Shown in pieces: positions 6,496-12,604 of a stretch of DNA of 14,710 nt (position 1 is the first letter of the stretch; each line of letters begins with the position of its first letter). Location: assembly GCA_018716795.1 (NCBI GenBank), contig DVJK01000018.1, positions 1 to 14,710 of the forward strand. The letters are read 5' to 3'. Both the position numbers and the translations under genes were made by a program. Under the pieces are notes generated by a model. The model had not been told where the DNA came from, did no database searches, and was given only the letters and a program-made list of their open reading frames with translations. The stretch is from Candidatus Scatomorpha merdipullorum (lineage in GTDB: Bacteria > Bacillota > Clostridia > Oscillospirales > Oscillospiraceae).

Positions 6496-7098
6496 ATGGC
6501 AGCATTTTTCCCGACAGCGCTGGATAATTTGATAGATAAGTTCGCCATGCTTCCCGGCATCGGCAAGAAGAGCGCGCAGCGCCTGGCCTTTTTCGTGCTG
6601 GGCCTGCCCGAGGGCGAGGCGGAGAGCTTCGCCAAGGCCATCATCGACGCGCGCGCGACGGTTCACACCTGCTCGGTCTGCCAGAACCTGACCGACGCGG
6701 AGATATGCCCCATATGCTCGAGCGACAAGCGTGACCGCGGCCTCATCTGCGTCGTGGCGGAGCCGCGCGACGTCGCGAGCATAGAGCGCGGGCATGAGTA
6801 CAACGGTCTGTACCACGTCCTGCACGGCGTCCTCTCGCCGCTGAGCCGCATAGGCCCGGACGATTTGAAGATTTCCGAGCTCGTCGGCCGCGTGGCCGAG
6901 GGCGGCGTCGAGGAGGTCATCATGGCCCTCAACCCGGACACGGAGGGCGAGACGACGAGCATGTACATATCCCGGCTTCTGAAGCCCTTCGGCGTCAGGG
7001 TCACGCGCCTGGCCTACGGCATCCCGGTCGGCAGCAACCTCGAATTCGCCGACGACGCCACGCTCCAGCGCGCGCTCGAGGGCCGCGTGGAGATGTGA
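6496..7098 (+). CDS. recR: Recombination mediator protein RecR
   Basis: RecR works with RecO (and RecF) to load RecA on gapped or SSB-coated DNA in recombinational repair. The 200-residue length is typical. The N-terminal helix-hairpin-helix contains LPGIGKKSAQRLAF (residues 19-32), which mediates DNA contact and assembly. A C4 zinc finger is formed by C59, C62, C71 and C74. The Toprim domain follows, with E89 in CVVAEPRD and the NPDTEGE motif (146-152), and the C-terminal segment LAYGIPVGSNLEFADDATL is the family's Walker-B-like tail. The usual neighbours dnaX and ybaB are not present here; the gene instead follows rpe. The AGGA at 6481 lies 11 bases before the ATG, a somewhat weak site. Confidence 0.96.
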   Translation: MAAFFPTALDNLIDKFAMLPGIGKKSAQRLAFFVLGLPEGEAESFAKAIIDARATVHTCSVCQNLTDAEICPICSSDKRDRGLICVVAEPRDVASIERGHEYNGLYHVLHGVLSPLSRIGPDDLKISELVGRVAEGGVEEVIMALNPDTEGETTSMYISRLLKPFGVRVTRLAYGIPVGSNLEFADDATLQRALEGRVEM

Positions 7099-7110
7099 TT
7101 AGAGAATTTA

Positions 7111-7160
7111 TTGGGGGAAACCCCTTGATAGGGTTTCCCCCAACCCCCCTTCCTGATCTT
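7111..7160 (+). terminator. Strong hairpin after recR, probable terminator
   Basis: A perfect 13-bp stem (7111-7123 with 7131-7143, TTGGGGGAAACCC/GGGTTTCCCCCAA, loop CTTGATA) begins 12 bases after recR. Downstream sequence is C-rich and then T-rich (CTTTTGTTTTAT) rather than an immediate T-run. It is probably a terminator, and also the first member of a block of consecutive hairpins that runs to about 7255. Confidence 0.6.
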
Positions 7161-7169
7161 TTGTTTTAT

Positions 7170-7255
7170 AAAGGGATTTCGCGCTCTGCGGAGCGCGACC
7201 AGAGGCTCTGCCTCTGGACTCCGCCGCCTTTTTAAAAAGGCGGGCGAAAACTTTA
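7170..7255. repeat. Multi-hairpin palindromic element between recR and rnj
   Basis: Three perfect inverted repeats follow one another: TCGCGCTC/GAGCGCGA (7179-7198, TGCG loop), CCAGAGGC/GCCTCTGG (7199-7217, TCT loop) and CCGCCTTTTT/AAAAAGGCGG (7224-7243, no spacer). The flanks AAAG-TTTCGC (7170-7182) and GCGAAA-CTTT (7244-7254) are complementary apart from a small bulge, so the block could fold as a multi-branched structure. The opposite strand translates to an arginine-rich peptide of a kind I recall as a frequent spurious annotation in clostridial genomes, which suggests a dispersed non-coding repeat. That recollection cannot be checked here. Confidence 0.6.
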
Positions 7256-7280
7256 ACTTTCCGGACACAGCGGTTATAAA
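7252..7280 (+). promoter_or_regulatory. Possible promoter of rnj
   Basis: TATAAA (7275-7280) is preceded at 17 bases by TTTAAC (7252-7257), a weak -35 match. If used, it gives a leader of about 35-40 bases before rnj. It lies directly downstream of the hairpin block. Confidence 0.35.
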
Positions 7281-7324
7281 GAGTATAGCCGTCGACATAC
7301 ATACACTATAAAAAGGAGACGCAA

Positions 7325-8980
7325 ATGGCAAAATTAAAAATCATCCCGCTCGGCGGACTCGGTGAGATCGGCAAGAACCTCACCGTGTACGAATACGGGC
7401 AGGACATTGTCGTCGTGGACTGCGGCCTCGGCTTCCCGGACGAGGAGCTCTACGGCGTCGACGTCGTTATACCGGACATCACCTACCTCAGACAGAACAG
7501 GGACCGCATCCGCGGCATCGTCATTACCCACGGCCACGAGGACCACATTGGCGCAATACCCTACGTCATGCGCGATATAGACGCGCCCATCTACGCCACG
7601 CCGCTCACCGCCGGCATCATCGAGCTCAAGCTTGAAGAGCACGACCTCTTGTACAACACCCAGATTTTCACCAAGCACCCGGGCGACCGCTTCAAGCTCG
7701 GCTGCTTCGAGATTGAATTCATCCACGTCAACCACTCCATCGCAGACTCCGTCGCCCTCGCCATCCGCACGCCCATAGGCATGGTCATACACACCGGCGA
7801 CTTCAAGATTGACGTCACGCCCATTCAGGGCGAGATGATGGACATCGCCCGCCTCGGCCAGCTCGGCAAACAGGGCGTCCTCGCGCTCCTCGCCGACTCC
7901 ACGAACGTGGAGCGCCCGGGCCACACGGACAGCGAGCGGAAGGTCGCCGAGAAGTTCGACGAGCTCTTCAAGGGCTGCGACAAGCGGATAATCGTCACCA
8001 CCTTCGCCTCCAACATCCAGAGGATACAGCAGATAATAAACGTCGCGGCCAAGTATAAGCGCAAGGTCGCGGTCACCGGACGCAGCATGGAGAACATGAT
8101 CCGCGTCGCAAAGGAGCTCGGCTATATGGACACGCCCGAGGGCGTGCTCATGGAGCTGACGCAGATAAAGGGCCAGCCCAAGGACCGCACCGTTATCATC
8201 ACCACGGGCAGCCAGGGCGAGGCCATGAGCGGGCTCTACCGCATGGCCTTCAACGAGCACAAGCAGATTACCATCGACGCGAACGACCGCGTCATAATCT
8301 CCGCCTCTGCCATCCCCGGCAACGAGACGACCGTTTCCCGGGTCATAGACGAGCTCTTCCACAAGGGCGCGGAGGTCATTTACGACCGGCACACCGACCT
8401 GCACGTCTCCGGCCACGCCTCGCAGGAGGAGCAGAAGATGATGCTCGCGCTCACCAAGCCGCGCTTCTTCATCCCCGTCCACGGCGAGTACCGTATGCTC
8501 TGCAAGCACGCCGAGCTCGCGCACATCATGGGCGTCGACGCGAACCACACCGTCGTGGCCGAAAACGGCTCCGTCATTGAGCTCAGCCGCAAGACCGTCA
8601 AGATTGCCGACAGCGTCCAGGCCGGGCGCGTCTTCGTCGACGGCAGCGGCGTCGGCGACGTGGGCAGCGTCGTGCTGCGCGACCGCAAGCACCTCGCGGA
8701 GGACGGCATGATCGCCGTCGCGCTCACGCTCTCGGGCCAGGACAACTCCCTCGTGGGCGGGCCGGAAATCCTCACCCGCGGCTTCATCTATGAGAAGGAC
8801 AGCGAGGATTTGATAGACGAGATGAAGCGCGTCATTTTCGAAAGCCTCGCCGCCTGCCGCCGCCAGCGGATAAGCGACCTCAACGGCGTCAAGAACAAGA
8901 TTCGCACCAACCTCACGGGCTATCTCTACAAGACCACGCGCCGCAGCCCGATGATTCTGCCCATGATAACCGTTATATAA
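7325..8980 (+). CDS. rnj: Ribonuclease J (RNase J1-like)
   Basis: A 551-residue metallo-beta-lactamase/beta-CASP ribonuclease with 5'-3' exonuclease and endonuclease activity, central to mRNA decay and rRNA maturation in Firmicutes; B. subtilis RNase J1 has 555 residues. The N-terminus MAKLKIIPLGGLGEIGKN is characteristic. The zinc-binding motif HGHEDH (H69, H71, D73, H74) is complete, unlike RNase J2 types in which it is degenerate, so an active J1-like enzyme is expected. NHSIADS and HTGDFKID complete the lactamase site, and the beta-CASP part holds HVSGHAS (H360, H364) and PVHGEYRML (H386). The C-terminal domain after about residue 450 is present. AAAGGAGA precedes the ATG. A strong terminator lies directly after the stop. 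Confidence 0.96.
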   Translation: MAKLKIIPLGGLGEIGKNLTVYEYGQDIVVVDCGLGFPDEELYGVDVVIPDITYLRQNRDRIRGIVITHGHEDHIGAIPYVMRDIDAPIYATPLTAGIIELKLEEHDLLYNTQIFTKHPGDRFKLGCFEIEFIHVNHSIADSVALAIRTPIGMVIHTGDFKIDVTPIQGEMMDIARLGQLGKQGVLALLADSTNVERPGHTDSERKVAEKFDELFKGCDKRIIVTTFASNIQRIQQIINVAAKYKRKVAVTGRSMENMIRVAKELGYMDTPEGVLMELTQIKGQPKDRTVIITTGSQGEAMSGLYRMAFNEHKQITIDANDRVIISASAIPGNETTVSRVIDELFHKGAEVIYDRHTDLHVSGHASQEEQKMMLALTKPRFFIPVHGEYRMLCKHAELAHIMGVDANHTVVAENGSVIELSRKTVKIADSVQAGRVFVDGSGVGDVGSVVLRDRKHLAEDGMIAVALTLSGQDNSLVGGPEILTRGFIYEKDSEDLIDEMKRVIFESLAACRRQRISDLNGVKNKIRTNLTGYLYKTTRRSPMILPMITVI

Positions 8981-8984
8981 AGCC

Positions 8985-9009
8985 AAGGAGGGCGCAAGCC
9001 CTCCTTTTT
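8985..9009 (+). terminator. Rho-independent terminator after rnj
   Basis: A 9-bp stem AAGGAGGGC/GCCCTCCTT with a GCAA (GNRA) loop ends in a T-run (9005-9009). It begins four bases after the rnj stop and only 14 bases separate its end from the next ATG, so that small gene is probably expressed by read-through. Confidence 0.88.
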
Positions 9010-9023
9010 GACAGGAGAGAGCC

Positions 9024-9356
9024 ATGAACATTCAGATTTACGGCAAAGGCAAGTGCTTCGACACGAAGAAGGCCGAGCGCTGGTTCAAGGAGCGGCGGAT
9101 AAAATACCAGTTCGTCGACCTCCCGCGCTACGGCATGGGCCGGCGCGAGCTGGAGAGCGTGCGCGCCGCCGTCGGCCTCGAAGCCCTTGTCGACGCCAAG
9201 GCGCCGGACGCGGATTTGATACGCTACCTCGCCTCGGACGCGGAGCGCTTTGAGCGCCTGCTCGAGTATCCGGACAACATCCGCACGCCCATAGTCCGCA
9301 ACGGCCGCAAGGCCACCGTCGGCTTCTGCCCGGAGGTCTGGAAGGACTGGGAGTGA
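9024..9356 (+). CDS. ArsC/Spx/YffB-family thioredoxin-fold protein
   Basis: A 110-residue cytoplasmic protein of the arsenate reductase ArsC-like group. It begins NIQIYGKGKCFDTKKAERWF, where C11 takes the place of the first cysteine of Spx or the catalytic cysteine of ArsC/YffB, and T14 stands where Spx has its second cysteine, so the redox pair of Spx is missing. The end RTPIVRNGRKATVGFCPEVW matches the R-x-P-I segment and C-terminal region of the family. Activity on arsenate is not implied: most such clostridial proteins are uncharacterised, and a glutaredoxin-like or regulatory role is as likely. No arsenic-resistance genes are nearby. AGGAG (9012-9016) stands seven bases before the ATG. 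No promoter is visible between it and the rnj terminator. Confidence 0.85.
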   Translation: MNIQIYGKGKCFDTKKAERWFKERRIKYQFVDLPRYGMGRRELESVRAAVGLEALVDAKAPDADLIRYLASDAERFERLLEYPDNIRTPIVRNGRKATVGFCPEVWKDWE

Positions 9357-9395
9357 GAGCCCGTCCAAAGCCGCCTCCCGCGGGGAAAATACGAA

Positions 9396-9425
9396 AAAAC
9401 GGCCGGTCCGCGGACCGGCCGTTTT
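9396..9425. terminator. 30-bp perfect palindrome, probable bidirectional terminator
   Basis: AAAACGGCCGGTCCG and its exact reverse complement abut at 9410/9411. In RNA this folds to a GC-rich hairpin flanked by A4 and T4, an intrinsic terminator on either strand. It is 39 bases after the small ArsC-like gene. Confidence 0.75.
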
Positions 9426-9596
9426 CCCTGCGCGAGGCGAAGCGCCGGGCGCTATCGCCCGAAGGGCAGGGGCCGGATTGCCATAAAAGGCGCCGGCGGC
9501 CATTTGGGGCGGGCGGGAGAACCCCGGGCGCGCAGATTTTGTCCGGCAGCGCGCTAAACTTCATGGATTGTTCACAAAAACGCCCCTCGGCGGCAT

Positions 9597-9602
9597 TATA
9601 AT
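9597..9602 (+). promoter_or_regulatory. Probable -10 box of the activase operon
   Basis: A perfect TATAAT is the only plausible promoter element upstream of the two-gene unit. No -35 box occurs at 16-18 bases; TTCACA lies at 20. Confidence 0.5.
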
Positions 9603-9671
9603 ATCCGTTTAGTTGGGACTTACGCATCGCCGCGCGGACGCTTCCCGACTGCGCGGGCGGCGAAAATGACC

Positions 9672-9678
9672 GGGGAGG
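9672..9678 (+). promoter_or_regulatory. Ribosome binding site that decides the activase start
   Basis: GGGGAGG touches the ATG at 9680 with almost no spacing but is seven bases from the in-frame GTG at 9686. Ribosomes should therefore start at the GTG. Confidence 0.65.
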
Positions 9679-9685
9679 AATGGCA

Positions 9686-12604
9686 GTGCGCGTGGGTCTG
9701 GACATAGGCTCGACAACGATAAAATGCGCGGTGCTGGACGATGACGGCGAGCTCGTTTTCAGCGACTACGAGCGGCATTACAGCCATATACTGGAGAAAA
9801 GCGAGGAGCTGCTGAGGCGGGTATATGAGAAATATGTGCCCGAGGGAGTGGCAATGCTGGCCATTTCCGGCTCCGCCGGCATGGGTATGGCGGAGGGCAT
9901 AGGCGTGCCCTTCGTGCAGGAGGTCTTCGCCACGCGCGTGGCCGCGAACCGCCTCGCGCCGGGCACGGACTGCATCATCGAGCTGGGCGGGGAGGACGCG
10001 AAGATACTCTTCCTCACGGGCGCGATGGAGGTGCGCATGAACGGCTCCTGCGCCGGAGGCACGGGCGCCTTCATCGACCAGATGGCCACGCTTTTGAAGC
10101 TCAGCGCCGAGGAGCTCAACACCGCCGCACAAAAAGCCGAGAAGACCTACACCATCGCCTCGCGCTGCGGCGTCTTCGCCAAGAGCGACATACAGCCGCT
10201 GATAAACCAGGGCGCGCGCACCGAGGACATCGCCGCGAGCATATATCAGGCGGTCGTCAACCAGACCATTGCCGGCCTCGCCCAGGGCAGGCCGATAAAG
10301 GGCAGGGTGCTCTATCTCGGCGGGCCGCTCACGTTTTCGGACGTGCTGCGCGAGAGCTTCGACCGGACGCTGGGCGTCCGCGGCCTCTGCCCGGAGAACA
10401 GCCTCTACTTCGTCGCCATGGGCGCGGCGCTCTACTCGGACGAGGAGTTTGACCTGCGCGAGGTGGGAGAGAGGCTTCGAGTGCGCGGGCTGAGGGCCGA
10501 ATACCGCTCCCTCCCGCCGCTCTTTGCGAACAAAGAAGAGTACGAGGCCTTCCGCGAGCGGCACGAGAGGGCGCGCGTCCCGCGCGCGGCCTTCCCGGAG
10601 GACTACGCCGGCCGCGTCCACATCGGCATAGATTCCGGTTCCACGACCGTCAAGCTCGTGGTCATAGACGAGGACGCCCGGATACTTTTCACGGATTACC
10701 GTCCCAATCTCGGGAACCCAGTGCCCTTAATCAAAAACACGCTTCTTGAGCTTTACCGGACACATCCGCGGCTGAATGTCGGCTCCGTCACCACGACGGG
10801 CTATGGCGAGGACCTCGCCAAGCACGCCTTCCACGCGGATTTCGGCCTGGTCGAGACGGTGGCGCACTTCACCGCGGCGCGGCACTTCCTGCCCGACGTG
10901 GACTTCATAATTGACATCGGCGGCCAGGACATGAAGTGCTTCAAGATAGCCGACGGCGCGATAAGCGACATCTTCCTAAACGAGGCCTGCTCGAGCGGCT
11001 GCGGCAGCTTTTTACAAACTTTTGCGCAGGCGCTGGGCTACTCCGTCGAGGATTTCGCCGCGCTGGGCCTCTTTGCCGAGCGCCCGGTCGACCTCGGCAG
11101 CCGCTGCACGGTGTTCATGAACAGCTCCGTCAAGCAGGCGCAGAAGGACGGCGCGACGCTGGACAACATCTCCGCCGGCCTCTCCATCTCCGTCGTGCGA
11201 AACGCGCTCTACAAGGTCATACGCGCCTCCTCGCCCGAGGAGCTGGGCCGCAGGATAGTCGTCCAGGGCGGCACGTTCTACAATGAGGCCGTGCTGCGCG
11301 CCTTCGAAAAGGAGATGGGCGTCGAGGTAATACGCCCCGACATCGCCGGGCTCATGGGCGCGTTCGGCGCGGCGCTGTACGGAAAGGCGCACGCGCGCGA
11401 GGGCGGCGGCACGCTGCTCGGCCGCGAGGGGCTTGAGAGCTTTTCGCAGAGCACGCGCAGTGAAATCTGCGGCCGCTGCGGCAACAACTGCCAGCTCACC
11501 GTCAACACCTTCTCCGGCGGCGAGACCTACATAAGCGGCAACCGCTGCGACAGGCCCGTCACGGGCAGGGCGGGCTCCGAGGAGCTCAACCTCTACGACT
11601 ACAAGCGGAAGCTCATCCTCTCCTATAAGCCCGTCAAGGGCGAGAGGGGGAAAATGGGAATCCCGCTCTGCCTCAACATGTGGGAGCTCTTCCCGTTCTG
11701 GCATACATTCTTTACCAAGCTCGGCTTCACGGTCTACCACAGCCCGATGTCGGGCCGGGCGCTCTACCTCGAGGGGCAGGCGACGATACCGAGCGACACG
11801 GTCTGCTTCCCGGCCAAGCTGGCGCACGGGCACATCAAGACGCTTACGAAGATGGGCGTCGACGCCATATTCTACCCCTGCATGACCTACAACATAGACG
11901 AGCACCTGGGCGACAACAACTACAACTGCCCCGTCGTGGCCTATTACCCCGAGGTGCTGGCGGGGAACTGCCCGGAGCTGGAGGGCACGACCTTCATATA
12001 CGACTACATTGGCCTCCACCGCCCGCGCGACTTCATCGCCAGGGCCTACGGCATCCTGAGCAGGCACTACCGCGACATAAGCCGCGAGGACGTCGTCGAG
12101 GCGGCGAAGGCGGCCTATTCGGAGTACGGCCGGCACATGCGGCTCATACGCGCGAAGGGCGTGGAGATAATCGAGCGCGCGAGGGCCGAGGGCAGGCGGA
12201 TAATCGTCCTCGCCGGGCGGCCCTACCATGTCGACCCCGAGGTAAATCACGGGATAGACACGCTTATAACCCGCTTCGGCGCGGCGGTGGTCACGGAGGA
12301 CTCCGTGAGCTGGCAGGTGCACAAATTTCCTACGCAGGTCCTCAACCAGTGGACCTATCACTCCCGGCTCTATGCGGCGGCGAAATACTGCTGCTCCCAG
12401 CCGGACACGGACCTCGTCCAGCTCGTGAGCTTCGGCTGCGGCGTGGACGCGATAACCACGGACGAGACGCGGGAGATACTTCACGCGGGCGGGAAGCTCT
12501 ACACCCAGCTCAAGATAGACGAGATAACAAACCTCGGCGCGGTGCGCATAAGACTGCGGAGCCTTTTTGCGGCTCTGGACGAAAGACGGGAGGAAATGCA
12601 GTGA
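9686..12604 (+). CDS. Tandem BadF/BcrA-type ATPase (acyl-CoA dehydratase activase) with DUF2229-like region
   Basis: A 972-residue protein from the GTG at 9686. ATPase domain 1 (about 1-260) has DIGSTTIK, ELGGEDAK, C122 in NGSCAGGTGAF and C161 in SRCGVFAKSD. Domain 2 (about 310-570) has DSGSTTVK (from D316), DIGGQDMK, C435 in NEACSSGCGSF and C474 in SRCTVF. In 2-hydroxyglutaryl-CoA dehydratase activators, two such cysteines per subunit hold a [4Fe-4S] cluster between two subunits; here one chain carries both halves. Next come C595, C598, C602 and C621 (a CxxCxxxC-x18-C array), then a DUF2229-like part (about 640-970) with DTVCFPAKLAHGH, FYPCMTY, AGRPYH and FGCGVDA. Family knowledge suggests ATP-driven electron transfer to a low-potential iron-sulfur partner; the substrate is unknown. 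It is translationally coupled to the next gene. Confidence 0.85.
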   Translation: MRVGLDIGSTTIKCAVLDDDGELVFSDYERHYSHILEKSEELLRRVYEKYVPEGVAMLAISGSAGMGMAEGIGVPFVQEVFATRVAANRLAPGTDCIIELGGEDAKILFLTGAMEVRMNGSCAGGTGAFIDQMATLLKLSAEELNTAAQKAEKTYTIASRCGVFAKSDIQPLINQGARTEDIAASIYQAVVNQTIAGLAQGRPIKGRVLYLGGPLTFSDVLRESFDRTLGVRGLCPENSLYFVAMGAALYSDEEFDLREVGERLRVRGLRAEYRSLPPLFANKEEYEAFRERHERARVPRAAFPEDYAGRVHIGIDSGSTTVKLVVIDEDARILFTDYRPNLGNPVPLIKNTLLELYRTHPRLNVGSVTTTGYGEDLAKHAFHADFGLVETVAHFTAARHFLPDVDFIIDIGGQDMKCFKIADGAISDIFLNEACSSGCGSFLQTFAQALGYSVEDFAALGLFAERPVDLGSRCTVFMNSSVKQAQKDGATLDNISAGLSISVVRNALYKVIRASSPEELGRRIVVQGGTFYNEAVLRAFEKEMGVEVIRPDIAGLMGAFGAALYGKAHAREGGGTLLGREGLESFSQSTRSEICGRCGNNCQLTVNTFSGGETYISGNRCDRPVTGRAGSEELNLYDYKRKLILSYKPVKGERGKMGIPLCLNMWELFPFWHTFFTKLGFTVYHSPMSGRALYLEGQATIPSDTVCFPAKLAHGHIKTLTKMGVDAIFYPCMTYNIDEHLGDNNYNCPVVAYYPEVLAGNCPELEGTTFIYDYIGLHRPRDFIARAYGILSRHYRDISREDVVEAAKAAYSEYGRHMRLIRAKGVEIIERARAEGRRIIVLAGRPYHVDPEVNHGIDTLITRFGAAVVTEDSVSWQVHKFPTQVLNQWTYHSRLYAAAKYCCSQPDTDLVQLVSFGCGVDAITTDETREILHAGGKLYTQLKIDEITNLGAVRIRLRSLFAALDERREEMQ

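Larger units (their letters stand above)
9426..9685 (+). other. Intergenic region and leader before the activase gene
   Basis: The gene-free stretch from 9357 to 9685 spans 329 bases. After the palindrome it holds a small hairpin GGGCG-CTAT-CGCCC (9447-9460). A clear TATAAT (9597-9602) follows, whose only -35-like sequence, TTCACA (9571-9576), is 20 bases away, so activator dependence is possible. Next is a stem-loop in the presumed leader, TCGCCGC/GCGGCGA (9627-9633 with 9657-9663). A frame open from 9353 to 9601 crosses the palindrome and is not a gene. Confidence 0.5.

Noticed and set aside
7111..7255. CRISPR array or insertion-sequence remnant
   Set aside because: The units are different inverted repeats, not spaced direct repeats, and no cas or transposase sequence is present.
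7014..7331. Minus-strand small ORF (105 codons) and a shorter one at 7108-7302
   Set aside because: They read through the consecutive hairpins and the end of recR; the peptide is a translation of palindromic repeat sequence.
9024..9356. Arsenate reductase as a firm function
   Set aside because: Only the fold family is supported; no ars genes are nearby and the residues that define true arsenate reductases cannot be established by eye.
9353..9601. An 82-codon frame overlapping the ArsC-like stop
   Set aside because: It crosses the 30-bp palindrome, is basic and low in hydrophobic residues, and has no ribosome binding site of its own.
11680..12600. N-terminal extension of the dehydratase-like gene in its own frame
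   Set aside because: The translated extension is arginine- and glycine-rich shadow sequence of the upstream gene; the GTG at 12601 has a correct ribosome site and gives the family-like start.
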